Shown piece by piece: positions 1 through 8,745 of a stretch of 64,000 nt of DNA; the stretch's first letter is position 1; every line of letters starts with the position of its first letter. The DNA is from an uncultured Bacilli bacterium (GTDB taxonomy: Bacteria; Bacillota_I; Bacilli_A; RF39; UBA660): assembly GCA_934086485.1 (NCBI GenBank), contig CAKOIF010000006.1:1-64000 (forward strand), written 5' to 3'. The notes below the pieces were generated by a model. It was not told where the DNA came from. It worked only from the letters and a program-made list of their open reading frames with translations, and ran no database searches. The translations under genes and the position numbers were made by a program.

Positions 1-42
1 TAGTTCCATGATTATATTTTAGCAAAAAGTGTAATCAAAAAC

Positions 43-64
43 AAGAACTATATATATAGTTCTT
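43..64. repeat. 22-bp perfect palindrome
   Basis: The arms AAGAACTATAT and ATATAGTTCTT are exact reverse complements with no loop. No T-run follows on either strand, so it is not a classic terminator. It lies downstream of the first sensor gene at the window edge. Function unknown. Confidence 0.5.
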
Positions 65-115
65 CAAGATAAACATTTCAAAATTCAAGTTCAACTTAAA
101 TTGTTATTTGCAAAC

Positions 116-136
116 TAAAAAAGCCATATTGGCTTT
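116..136 (-). terminator. Rho-independent terminator of sensor gene 1
   Basis: On the minus strand AAAGCC, a 5-nt loop and GGCTTT form a stem followed by six T. The TAA stop of the upstream gene lies inside the stem. The same hairpin ends the second sensor gene at 3808-3828, as part of the long duplicated segment. Confidence 0.75.
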
Positions 137-1305
137 AATATTTTTCTAATATTTTATTTAAACTATCAATATCTTCATTTATAATATAATCACTAAATCC
201 ATCTTCAATATAATGTTTTGCAAGTCCTTTTTTACTTTCATTTAGGATTACTATACAAGGTGAACCAAATCCTTTTACCTTTTGCATTTCTTTTAATGTT
301 GATAAACCACTTATCTCTTTCATTTCATCACTGATAAGAATAAAATCATATTTTTTATGAGACTTTATTTTATCTACTGCATCTAGCCCATAATATAATA
401 CAGAATATGAAACACCATTTTTATTTAATATATTTTTAATCTTACTTATTAAAGTTTTATCTTGTGATACTATTAAGGCTTTTTGATAGTTATTAACCAC
501 ATTTTCATAATTTGATAAGATACTTTTCGTTTCATCATGATATACTCTTTGATCTATTGTAAGGATAAATTCACTACCTTTTCCTAAATCACTTTTTATC
601 ATTAAGTTTCCACCCATCAGTTTAGTTACTTTTTGGCATAGTTTTACATTTACTTCTTTTTTATTAAGTAACTCTACTTCTTCCTTATCAAGAGCTCCAG
701 TTGCCGATAATATCTCATTTATTTTATCTATCTCTATACCAGGTCCTGAATCTGTTACCATAAATATTACCCTTGCATAATCATATTTTTCAATTACATT
801 TACTTTAAATTCCACATATCCTACATTAGTTTTTTCTAATGAGTTTACTATTAATGAATAAAGTACTTGTTTTATTTTCATATCATCGCCATACAAATAT
901 AAATCATTATGAGGTATGCTATATTTAAACTCAACATCTTTTTTATTTTCAAGTGATACTCTTTTTGTAAGCTCTTCGCATACTTTTTTTAAATTATATT
1001 TCTTATCAATTATATTTATTTTTTGTGCATCAAGTGTTGATACATTCATTACATTATTTATGGTAAAGTCTAATCTTTTTGCTAAATTTGATAAATCTTT
1101 AACATTTTCTTTGATTACTTTTATATCTTTTTCATTTTCAATATTATTACATATACTTTCAATACTTTTAAGGGGATTTCTACTTTCTTGAGTTATTTCA
1201 AATAAGAAGTTATATTTATCTTCGTAATTAGATTCCATTATTTCTTTATTTTTATATAGTTCATTAAGTATTTTTACATCTGGATTTTCTATTGTAAAGA
1301 ACATT
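117..1305 (-). repeat. 1.2-kb direct repeat, copy 1
   Basis: This segment matches 3809-4997 base for base at a constant offset of 3692, with only scattered differences. It covers the terminator, the receiver-like and ATPase domains and the helix after the membrane domain. Similarity collapses exactly at the membrane-domain junction, so the copies share output modules but have different sensor modules. Recent partial duplication or gene conversion is the likely cause. Confidence 0.85.
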
Positions 1306-1919
1306 ATAGCAGTAATAATAGATTCAGAGTAAAGTAGCAAAAGAACTGTTGGAAATATCATTTGTACGAACATTACCATTAACCCTAGCACCACAAATGA
1401 AACCAATGGTATAAATTCTCTTTTTGCAATTTTCTTTAAATTTTTAAATAAGCAATATACAATTATAATGGCAAAAATAATTGATATAAAATAAACATAA
1501 TTTGCACTTGGACCATACGAATAGATTTTATCATTTTCATTATTTATATGCAGTGGTAAAATTAATATAAAGGAAATATTTATCAAATAGCATATATATT
1601 TAAGTTTAGATATATTAGAGAAAATAATATTTTTTGTTATCTTAGAAATATATAAAATATAGATAACAAAAAGATATAACCAAGTAAAATAATATAATAG
1701 ATTTAATTTTGAAATAATAATGTTTACTGGTGAAGTTAAGCTTATAGTATGCATTGTTATATAACCAATTATATCTATAATAAGACCTACTATATTTGTA
1801 ATAATTAAAAATGAGTAAATTGAATTGTCTTTATTTTTTATTCTTTTCTTTGAAAAATATATTATTAAAAAGATTAACATAAATACTAACGAACATATTG
1901 AAAATGAAAATGTTACCAT
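135..1919 (-). CDS. Membrane sensor, degenerate hybrid histidine kinase (copy 1)
   Basis: This 594-residue protein has about 6-8 hydrophobic segments (residues 5-210), a dimerisation-helix region (about 235-300), a GHKL ATPase domain (about 345-456) and a receiver-like domain (about 480-590). The ATPase motifs look intact: N-box Asn359, the DSGPGI motif at 390-395 and a GKGS motif near 446. The H-box reads TQESRNPL, with Gln244 where kinases have the phosphoacceptor His. In the receiver the phosphoacceptor Asp is Ser530 (context DFILISDEM), and the N-terminal acidic pair and the conserved Lys are also lost. It is therefore probably an ATP-binding sensor that cannot run a His-Asp relay. It lies downstream of an adenylate-forming ligase (60 bases, terminator between). 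Its 3' two-thirds is nearly identical to the gene at 3827-5632. Confidence 0.8.
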   Translation of the reverse strand: MVTFSFSICSLVFMLIFLIIYFSKKRIKNKDNSIYSFLIITNIVGLIIDIIGYITMHTISLTSPVNIIISKLNLLYYFTWLYLFVIYILYISKITKNIIFSNISKLKYICYLINISFILILPLHINNENDKIYSYGPSANYVYFISIIFAIIIVYCLFKNLKKIAKREFIPLVSFVVLGLMVMFVQMIFPTVLLLLYSESIITAIMFFTIENPDVKILNELYKNKEIMESNYEDKYNFLFEITQESRNPLKSIESICNNIENEKDIKVIKENVKDLSNLAKRLDFTINNVMNVSTLDAQKINIIDKKYNLKKVCEELTKRVSLENKKDVEFKYSIPHNDLYLYGDDMKIKQVLYSLIVNSLEKTNVGYVEFKVNVIEKYDYARVIFMVTDSGPGIEIDKINEILSATGALDKEEVELLNKKEVNVKLCQKVTKLMGGNLMIKSDLGKGSEFILTIDQRVYHDETKSILSNYENVVNNYQKALIVSQDKTLISKIKNILNKNGVSYSVLYYGLDAVDKIKSHKKYDFILISDEMKEISGLSTLKEMQKVKGFGSPCIVILNESKKGLAKHYIEDGFSDYIINEDIDSLNKILEKY

Positions 1920-1949
1920 AACCTATTCCTACTTTCATAATAATTGTAT

Positions 1950-1981
1950 CAAAAAAATAGCAAAGTGTAAACTTGCTATTT
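1950..1981 (-). terminator. Rho-independent terminator of ligase gene 1
   Basis: The 9-bp stem AAATAGCAA/TTGCTATTT (1955-1963 with 1973-1981) is followed on the minus strand by a run of seven T. It overlaps the TAA stop of the ligase gene and separates it from sensor gene 1. Confidence 0.8.
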
Positions 1982-3743
1982 AATATTTTGAAATATTTAA
2001 AACTCTTGAAAATGACTTTTCTTTATTTTTAAAATAATCTATTTTTGATATCTCTAAAAGTTTTTTTGTATCAACCTTTCCACCAAGATTAAGTGGTAAA
2101 TCAGAAACAAATACGATTTCATAAGGAATTGAAGTTTCCTCTAAAAACTGATAACAATTTTCATTAATTATGTTTTCAGCATCTTTTAAGGGCATTTCCT
2201 CTTTTAATTTTACGAATGCCACAGGTACCATTTGTTCATCTGGATGATTTATTCCCATTACATATGCTTTTTCCACAATTGGCAAAGAACTAATAAAATC
2301 AGCTACTACACTTGGATGGACATTAAAACCTCTTCGAGCAAATATATTTTTAATTCTATCTTTAATAAAAATTTGACCATCTTCGTCCATATAACCAATA
2401 TCAGCGGTATGAAGCCATATTTTACCATCTTTATGTTTCTTTAAGACTTTATTTGTTTCTTCTTCATTATTAAGATATTCTTTCATCACAGTTGGACCAT
2501 TTATACATATTTCTCCATCAGTATTAAATCCAAGTTCATCATCTGTACCAGGCTTAAAGATTCCTATTGTTTCATAAAGAAGTGGGATTCCAACACCATA
2601 AGGCTTATAAGCACCTTTTTTTGCATATGTACTTGCTCCACCATTTTCTGTACATCCTAGTCCTTGTCTTACAAATATATTTTTTTCATCAAAAGTACCA
2701 TCTTCATTTATTTGATTTAATTTTTTTTCAGTACTTTTTGGTAATGACGCTCCTCCAGAAACAAAGTTTTTGCCATAAATTAAAGGATCTTCTTCATGAT
2801 GAGAAACTAAAGTTTCATAATGAATTGGACCTCCAGCAAAGTGATCAGGTTTATATTTTTTTAGCATTGGGTATATATCGCTTTGAAGTGTTGGAATTAG
2901 AATAGTTTCTAGTCCACATACTCCTTCATAATGCATCACTGAAAGGCCATAACCAATTGAAGGTATTAAAATATCAAGCATTTTATCTCCAGGTTTAAAA
3001 TTTAAACTTCCATTTAAATGTTCAAGAGCCATTGAATTAAGATTTTCATTTGTTAGACATACGCCTTTTGGAGTCCCAGTTGTTCCACTTGTACCAATTA
3101 TCACACTAGTTTGATTTTTTTCAAAGAAAGGTATATTTTTTTCTTCCGATTTACAAGTAATAAAATCATCCCAAGAAATTATTGAATCAGGTATCAAAAC
3201 ATTTCTATTATCTTTTTTCAAACCATCAAGTAAATTTTTAAATTTTAAAATATATTTAGGAATCATATCTGTTCCGTATGCCATAATAACATTTTCTACA
3301 GGACTATTTTTTACTGCAGACAAATATTTTTGATAAAACATATTAAATATAAATAAATTTTTTACATTATTTTCCACTAAAATTTTTTCAAATTCCTTTG
3401 GTGGAAGAAGTGGATTTATTGGGTATGCAATTGCTCCAATAATATTCAATGCATAAATTGTGGTTCTAGCTTCGGGAATATTTGGAAGAAAAACTGGAAC
3501 TATTTCACCTTTTTTAACGCCTAGTTTTTTAAGTGAACTTGCTTCATTAATTATTTTATCTATATACTTTTTAAAAGACAATTTAAAATTCATATAATTA
3601 ATTGCTATGTTATTTGGCATTTGTTTTGCACTTTTTTCTAGCAACATAAAGATTGATTCTTGTGGTGCAGAAAAGTTATCATCAAAATTTTCATAATATT
3701 TTTTCCAAGGTTTAATGTTACTTGGATACTCAGCATTATTCAT
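1980..3743 (-). CDS. Adenylate-forming (acyl-CoA synthetase-like) ligase 1
   Basis: This 587-residue ANL-superfamily enzyme activates a carboxylate with ATP to an acyl-adenylate, probably for transfer to CoA. The P-loop TSGTTGTPKG is at residues 218-227, followed by the A5-like GLGCTENGG, the A7-like TADIGYMDEDG and a hinge DRIKNIFARRG. A C-terminal GGKVDTKKL supplies the catalytic Lys. All core motifs look intact. There is no fused carrier or condensation domain, so it is a free-standing ligase. The substrate cannot be read from sequence. It has its own promoter (3768-3796) sharing a 22-base core with that of the second ligase, and each ligase is followed by one of the duplicated sensor genes. 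Confidence 0.8.
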   Translation of the reverse strand: MNNAEYPSNIKPWKKYYENFDDNFSAPQESIFMLLEKSAKQMPNNIAINYMNFKLSFKKYIDKIINEASSLKKLGVKKGEIVPVFLPNIPEARTTIYALNIIGAIAYPINPLLPPKEFEKILVENNVKNLFIFNMFYQKYLSAVKNSPVENVIMAYGTDMIPKYILKFKNLLDGLKKDNRNVLIPDSIISWDDFITCKSEEKNIPFFEKNQTSVIIGTSGTTGTPKGVCLTNENLNSMALEHLNGSLNFKPGDKMLDILIPSIGYGLSVMHYEGVCGLETILIPTLQSDIYPMLKKYKPDHFAGGPIHYETLVSHHEEDPLIYGKNFVSGGASLPKSTEKKLNQINEDGTFDEKNIFVRQGLGCTENGGASTYAKKGAYKPYGVGIPLLYETIGIFKPGTDDELGFNTDGEICINGPTVMKEYLNNEEETNKVLKKHKDGKIWLHTADIGYMDEDGQIFIKDRIKNIFARRGFNVHPSVVADFISSLPIVEKAYVMGINHPDEQMVPVAFVKLKEEMPLKDAENIINENCYQFLEETSIPYEIVFVSDLPLNLGGKVDTKKLLEISKIDYFKNKEKSFSRVLNISKY

Positions 3744-3767
3744 TTTATCCCCCTCTTAACTACATTA

Positions 3768-3796
3768 ATTTTATCATAAAACTAGTAAAATGTCAA
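3768..3796 (-). promoter_or_regulatory. Promoter of ligase 1 with shared upstream motif
   Basis: On the minus strand TTGACA (3791-3796), a 17-nt spacer and TAAAAT (3768-3773). A second TTGACA lies 11 bases further upstream, giving TTGACACAAATTTGACA. This block and its flanks (3786-3807) are identical to 7520-7541 in front of the second ligase, which suggests co-regulation. A GGGGG ribosome-binding site precedes the ATG. Confidence 0.7.
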
Positions 3797-3807
3797 ATTT
3801 GTGTCAA

Positions 3808-3828
3808 CAAAAAAGCCATATTGGCTTT
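3808..3828 (-). terminator. Rho-independent terminator of sensor gene 2
   Basis: The stem AAAGCC/GGCTTT with a run of six T is the duplicate of 116-136. It overlaps the stop codon and abuts the -35 region of the ligase 1 promoter. Confidence 0.75.
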
Positions 3829-4997
3829 AATATTTTTCGATAATTTTATTTAAACTATCGATGTCTTCATTTATAAGGTAATCACTAAATCCATCTTCTA
3901 TATAATGTTTTGCAAGGCCTTTTTTACTTTCATTTAGCATTACTATACAAGGTGAACTAAATCCTTTTATCTTTTGCATTTCTTTTAGTGTTGATAAACC
4001 ACTTATCTCTTTCATTTCATCACTAATAAGTATAAAATCATATTTTTTATGCGATTTAATTTTATCTACTGCATCTAGCCCATAATATAATACAGAATAT
4101 GAAACACCATTTTTATTTAATATATTTTTAATCTTACTTATTAAAGTTTTATCTTGTGATACTATTAAGGCTTTTTGATAGTTATTAACCACATTTTCAT
4201 AATTTGATAAGATACTTTTCGTTTCATCATGATATACTCTTTGATCTATTGTAAGGATAAATTCACTACCTTTTCCTAAATCACTTTTTATCATTAAGTT
4301 TCCACCCATCAGTTTAGTTACTTTTTGACATAGTTTTACATCTACTTCTTTTTTATTAAGAAGTTCTACTTCTTCCTTATCAAGAGCACCAGTCGCAGAT
4401 AATATTTCATTTATTTTATCTATTTCTATACCAGGTCCTGAATCTGTTACCATAAATATTACTCTTGCATAATCATATTTTTCAATTACATTTACTTTAA
4501 ACTCTACATACCCTACATTTGTTTTTTCTAATGAATTTACTATTAATGAATAAAGTACTTGTTTTATTTTCATATCATCACCATATAAATATAAATCATT
4601 ATGGGGAATAATATATTTAAATTCAATATCTTTTTTATTTTCTAAGGATACTCTTTTTGTAAGTTCTTCGCATACTTTTTTTAAATTATATTTTTTATCT
4701 ATTATATTTATTTTTTGAGCATCAAGTGTTGATACATTCATTACATTATTTATAGTAAAATCTAATCTTTTTGCTAAATTTGATAAATCTTTAACATTTT
4801 CTTTGATTACTTTTATATCTTTTTCATTTTCGATATTATTACATATACTTTCAATACTTTTAAGGGGATTTCTACTTTCTTGAGTTATTTCAAATAAGAA
4901 GTTATATTTATCTTCGTAATTAGATTCCATTATTTCTTTATTTTTATATAGTTCATTAAGTATTTTTACATCTGGATTTTCAATGGTAAAGAACATT
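3809..4997 (-). repeat. 1.2-kb direct repeat, copy 2
   Basis: Partner of 117-1305 (offset 3692). The differences are mostly synonymous, such as Asn to Asp and Val to Ile changes in the output domains. Confidence 0.85.
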
Positions 4998-5632
4998 AGA
5001 AATGTTACGAAAGTTTGCATTGGAATCATAAGTGTTAATTCCGGATTAAAATATTGAACTAGCATTGTAATAATGCCAAGAATTATAAAAGAAAAAACTG
5101 GTGTATACTTTTTAGTTTTAATATTTCTAAAGTTTCTAATAAGCATAAATATTATAAATGCAATCATTATACCACTTAAACCATAAACATAATTAGCACT
5201 TGGTCCATAAGTATAATTTATATCATTGGCATATAAAGGTAATATAGTAACTAAAACAATTGATATTATGCAAATGAAATACATAATCTTTTTCATTTTT
5301 TTAATTTTGGATAAATAAATATTTTTTTCCTTATACCTATCTTTAGAACTAATAACATAAATATAATAAGTAAATATTAACATCCACACTACGAAATAAT
5401 ATAATATAAACTTTAAAATAAATATTGCCATATTAGGATTAACATTATTGATTACCCTTATTGCTAGTGTAGCGGGAAATATCTCAATAACTAATCCTAA
5501 AAAGTTTGCTAAAACAAGTCTTTTATATATAGCATTTTCATCACTATCAATTCTTTGTTTGGAAAAATACACTATAATAAGCATTATACTATAAAATAAA
5601 CTTACTATAGAAAAAAATATGTTATCCTTCAT
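3827..5632 (-). CDS. Membrane sensor, degenerate hybrid histidine kinase (copy 2)
   Basis: This 601-residue paralogue of the gene at 135-1919 has a different hydrophobic N-terminal domain (residues 1-213). That domain still shares a YGPSANYVY stretch and a VQ-x-P segment with copy 1. From the FFTIENPDVK junction onward the two are almost identical. Gln251 replaces the H-box His and Ser537 replaces the receiver Asp, so the same two losses are preserved in both copies. The ATPase motifs (N-box, DSGPGI, GKGS) are retained. It lies 45 bases downstream of ligase 2 with no visible terminator between, so the two are probably co-transcribed. Confidence 0.8.
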   Translation of the reverse strand: MKDNIFFSIVSLFYSIMLIIVYFSKQRIDSDENAIYKRLVLANFLGLVIEIFPATLAIRVINNVNPNMAIFILKFILYYFVVWMLIFTYYIYVISSKDRYKEKNIYLSKIKKMKKIMYFICIISIVLVTILPLYANDINYTYGPSANYVYGLSGIMIAFIIFMLIRNFRNIKTKKYTPVFSFIILGIITMLVQYFNPELTLMIPMQTFVTFLMFFTIENPDVKILNELYKNKEIMESNYEDKYNFLFEITQESRNPLKSIESICNNIENEKDIKVIKENVKDLSNLAKRLDFTINNVMNVSTLDAQKINIIDKKYNLKKVCEELTKRVSLENKKDIEFKYIIPHNDLYLYGDDMKIKQVLYSLIVNSLEKTNVGYVEFKVNVIEKYDYARVIFMVTDSGPGIEIDKINEILSATGALDKEEVELLNKKEVDVKLCQKVTKLMGGNLMIKSDLGKGSEFILTIDQRVYHDETKSILSNYENVVNNYQKALIVSQDKTLISKIKNILNKNGVSYSVLYYGLDAVDKIKSHKKYDFILISDEMKEISGLSTLKEMQKIKGFSSPCIVMLNESKKGLAKHYIEDGFSDYLINEDIDSLNKIIEKY

Positions 5633-5677
5633 ACAACCACCTAGTATAAGAATAACATATTTTGAATTTTATTTAAA

Positions 5678-7474
5678 CTATTTATGTAAAACTTTTATAT
5701 TATTTTTTTCAAGTTCAATAGTTTCACATTCAATATTATTTGCAAGTTTATCAAGAGTTTGATAATCAACTTTTCCAAGTGGAGTTCTAGGAAGTGATGG
5801 GTAAATTACTAAATAAGCTGGTCTTTCCTCGGAAGCAAAAGCATCATTTAAATAATTTATAAGTTCATTTGTGCATTCTTCTTTAGTTTTTCCACATAAA
5901 TCATCAAAAGAAACGTGACAAACTATTTTTTCATCTTTATGATTTAATTTACATAATTTAACACAAGGAAGTTCCTTTATTTTTTCCGCGATTAAAATGA
6001 GATTTACTTCTTTAGAATTGATTTCAAGTGGTTTTTGATCTCTATCAAGAACAAATAAACTTCCTGTATCGTGAACAAAACCAAAATCTTTAGTATTGTA
6101 CCATTTTACGCCATTTTTATCAGTATAAATTACACTATCGGTCATCTGTGGATTATTATAATAACAATTCATCATTGCTGGTCCAGTAACCCATATTCTA
6201 CCTGGTTCATTATAACTTAAATCATTAAAACTTCTATCTTTAATCATTACATTATTAAATGGAAGTGGAAGTCCTGATGATCCTATCATATTACAATTTG
6301 GATGTGCAACAGTAAAACAAGAATCCATTTCGCTTGCACCATAACCAGCTTCTTGAGTTATACCTGTTTCAGATTGAAATCTATTAACTTGGTTTATATC
6401 AGGTCTTTCACCACCAATAACAACTTTTTTTAGATTTCCAATATATTCATCTTTATTTTTATCATAAAGTACTGAATCCCATAAATATTGACTCCATATA
6501 CCATAATTTGGTTTATGTTTAGCTAAATATTTTGGAACACTTTCATAACTTAAATCCATTTCAAGTATATTTTCAAGTCCAAGACTCATTGCCATACCAA
6601 TTATATCAGCATCCCAGAATGCTAAGAATGGTGGAACAAGTGCTAAATTCTTTTCTCCTCTTTTAAGACCTAAATCAGCAATTTCGTGTTGCTTTGCAAG
6701 TGCATTATTTGCATCGTGTGAAAGTAATATTGCTTTGCTTTCTCCAGTTGTGCCTGAAGAAAGTGCAATATTCGAAGGAAGATGGTCTTCATAAACACTT
6801 TCCATAGGTCCATTATAATACTGACCATAGCTAACAAATTTACTTAAACTTATTGCTCCCTTAACATTTTTATTTTGGAGTTTATTATTAAGTGTAAATA
6901 ATGCGGTCTTTAATTTTTCATCATTTAAAATCGGTGTTGAAGCAGAAACTGGAAGTCTTAACTTTTTAATACTTTTAAATTCTTCATTATTTAATACTTC
7001 ACTAATGCTAGGCTCTAAAATATCAAGAAACATAATTAAACTTGGATTTAAAAGTTTAATATGTTTATACATTTTTTCTTTATCTTCAGTAAAGTTAAAA
7101 TGTGCAGTTATTGCTCCAACATAAGCACAAGCATATTTAAAAGCTATTAATTCTGGAGTAGAAAGTGCAATTGATACAACCTTATCTCCTTTTCCAATAC
7201 CCATAGCTTTTAAAGAACGTATATATTTATTACGCATAGCTATAAACTCACTATTAGTGATTTTTTTAAGACCACGGTTATTTAAAATAACATCATTTGG
7301 ATAATCTTTATTACATGTTTCCTCGTAATCTGCTTGATTCATTTTAGGCAAATTCTCTTTCATTTTTTTAGGATCGTACCATTGTTCCCAAATTCTATCA
7401 TTTTGAATAACTCCAGTAATTTGTCTATTTAGGTTAAATTTTTTATTGTTTTTTACAACATCATTTTCTCTCAT
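5678..7474 (-). CDS. Adenylate-forming (acyl-CoA synthetase-like) ligase 2
   Basis: This ANL-superfamily ligase of about 598 residues shows the P-loop SSGTTGESKA, the A5-like GYGASEMDS, an NTKDFGFVHDTG (A7-like) segment and a C-terminal PRTPLGKVDYQTL with the catalytic Lys. It is clearly divergent from ligase 1, so the two probably handle different substrates or partners. The ATG at 7474 is preferred because AGGGG lies about 9 bases upstream; an in-frame TTG two codons earlier (7480) sits too close. It heads a two-gene unit with sensor copy 2. Substrate unknown. Confidence 0.78.
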   Translation of the reverse strand: MRENDVVKNNKKFNLNRQITGVIQNDRIWEQWYDPKKMKENLPKMNQADYEETCNKDYPNDVILNNRGLKKITNSEFIAMRNKYIRSLKAMGIGKGDKVVSIALSTPELIAFKYACAYVGAITAHFNFTEDKEKMYKHIKLLNPSLIMFLDILEPSISEVLNNEEFKSIKKLRLPVSASTPILNDEKLKTALFTLNNKLQNKNVKGAISLSKFVSYGQYYNGPMESVYEDHLPSNIALSSGTTGESKAILLSHDANNALAKQHEIADLGLKRGEKNLALVPPFLAFWDADIIGMAMSLGLENILEMDLSYESVPKYLAKHKPNYGIWSQYLWDSVLYDKNKDEYIGNLKKVVIGGERPDINQVNRFQSETGITQEAGYGASEMDSCFTVAHPNCNMIGSSGLPLPFNNVMIKDRSFNDLSYNEPGRIWVTGPAMMNCYYNNPQMTDSVIYTDKNGVKWYNTKDFGFVHDTGSLFVLDRDQKPLEINSKEVNLILIAEKIKELPCVKLCKLNHKDEKIVCHVSFDDLCGKTKEECTNELINYLNDAFASEERPAYLVIYPSLPRTPLGKVDYQTLDKLANNIECETIELEKNNIKVLHK

Positions 7475-7501
7475 TAACAACCACCCCTCTTAATGTCACT
7501 A

Positions 7502-7530
7502 ATTCTATCACATATTTATTAAAATGTCAA
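7502..7530 (-). promoter_or_regulatory. Promoter of ligase 2 with shared upstream motif
   Basis: TTGACA (7525-7530), 17-nt spacer, TAGAAT (7502-7507). The block 7520-7541, including TTGACACAAATTTGACA, is identical to the ligase 1 promoter, while the spacer and leader differ. Confidence 0.7.
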
Positions 7531-7548
7531 ATTTGTGTCAATAAGTAG

Positions 7549-7577
7549 TAAAAAATCAGTAATTTTACATACTGATT
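7549..7577 (-). terminator. Rho-independent terminator of the ireB-trhP2 operon
   Basis: The stem AATCAGTA/TACTGATT (7554-7561 with 7570-7577) is followed by T residues on the minus strand. It overlaps the trhP2 stop codon. Confidence 0.75.
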
Positions 7578-8745
7578 AATTTATTTTAACTCTTAATAAA
7601 TCATTTTCATTTAAATGTTTATCAACTTTTAACTTAACAATCATTCTAGGCATATTTGCTTTTTCAATTAGTTCATCATTATCATTAAATATTTCATTTA
7701 CTATGTAATCAAAAGTTTCTGTATTAGGTCCAAAAAACTGAATATTATCTCCTTTTTTAAAGAAATTTCTTTCTTCGATTACTGCAATATGAGTATTTTC
7801 ATCGTATGATTTAACGATACCTAAAAAGTCTTGATTACTTTCTTCATCACGAAGATTATAATATTGATCATTTACACTCGGAAGACTCTTAAAAAACTGT
7901 GGAGCACTATCTCTATTTGCAACTCTATTAAGAACTTTTAAATAATATGATTTATCTTCTTCGGTTAGAGTATTATTTAATATTTTATCAATAATTTTAC
8001 GATAGCATAGTATTACCGTAGAAATATAGTATATAGAACGCATTCTACCTTCGACTTTAAATGTAGTTACTCCCAAATCAATCATTTCTTTGATATTTTC
8101 AATCATATTTAAATCTTTTGGTGTCATTGTAAATGGAGTTTTATCTTCATTAAAAACCCATCTGCAAATTTGAGCACATCCACCTCTGTTAGAGTCTCTT
8201 CCTGTCATAAATGAAGATAATATACATTTACCAGAAATACTCATGCACATTGCTCCGTGAACAAAACATTCAAGTTCAAGACCAGTTTTGTCCTTTATAG
8301 CTTTAATATCATTTGTTAAAGCCTCCCTTGCAAGTACTATTTGATCTACACCAAAGTCTTTATAAAACTCTGCCGTAAAAGAGTTAAGTGTACTTGCTTG
8401 AGTAGAAAGTATTACCTTTGTTTTAAGTTTTAAATCTTTAATCATTTTTAAAACTACAATATCACTTGCAATAATGCCATCAACATTAACTCTTTCTAGA
8501 TATAATAAATAGTCTTTTAAACCCTCAAGGTTTTCATTATGAAATACAATATTTACCGTAACATATACTTTTTTGTTTAAACTATGAGCATACTCTGTAG
8601 CATTTTTAATATCATCTAAATCAAAATTTTTGGCATTAGCACGAAGTGAGTAATTTTGACCACCAAAATATACTGCATCAGCACCATATAAAAAAGCAAA
8701 TTTTAATCTTTCAAAATCTCCCGCTGGAGCAAGTAACTCGATCAT
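7576..8745 (-). CDS. trhP2: tRNA hydroxylation protein, peptidase U32 family
   Basis: This 389-residue U32-family protein matches YrrO/TrhP2, which acts with TrhP1 in prephenate-dependent formation of 5-hydroxyuridine at tRNA position 34. Residues 4-40 carry the LAPAGDFERLKFA and GADAVYFGG motifs. The U32 signature (E-C-F-V-H-G-A-M-C with G-K-C-I-L-S) lies near residues 158-176, and a GGCAQICRW segment supplies further Cys residues that bind an iron-sulfur cluster in the family. Its start overlaps the stop of trhP1 by four bases. The order trmR-trhP1-trhP2 matches Bacillus yrrM-yrrN-yrrO, which supports the assignment over a true peptidase role. Confidence 0.88.
   Translation of the reverse strand: MIELLAPAGDFERLKFAFLYGADAVYFGGQNYSLRANAKNFDLDDIKNATEYAHSLNKKVYVTVNIVFHNENLEGLKDYLLYLERVNVDGIIASDIVVLKMIKDLKLKTKVILSTQASTLNSFTAEFYKDFGVDQIVLAREALTNDIKAIKDKTGLELECFVHGAMCMSISGKCILSSFMTGRDSNRGGCAQICRWVFNEDKTPFTMTPKDLNMIENIKEMIDLGVTTFKVEGRMRSIYYISTVILCYRKIIDKILNNTLTEEDKSYYLKVLNRVANRDSAPQFFKSLPSVNDQYYNLRDEESNQDFLGIVKSYDENTHIAVIEERNFFKKGDNIQFFGPNTETFDYIVNEIFNDNDELIEKANMPRMIVKLKVDKHLNENDLLRVKIN

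Noticed and set aside
916..1191. Plus-strand open frame inside sensor gene 1
   Set aside because: It is antisense to a well-supported gene, Ser/Phe-rich as expected of a shadow frame, and has no ribosome-binding site.
135..5632. Sensors considered as ordinary active hybrid histidine kinases
   Set aside because: The H-box His and receiver Asp positions are Gln and Ser in both copies.
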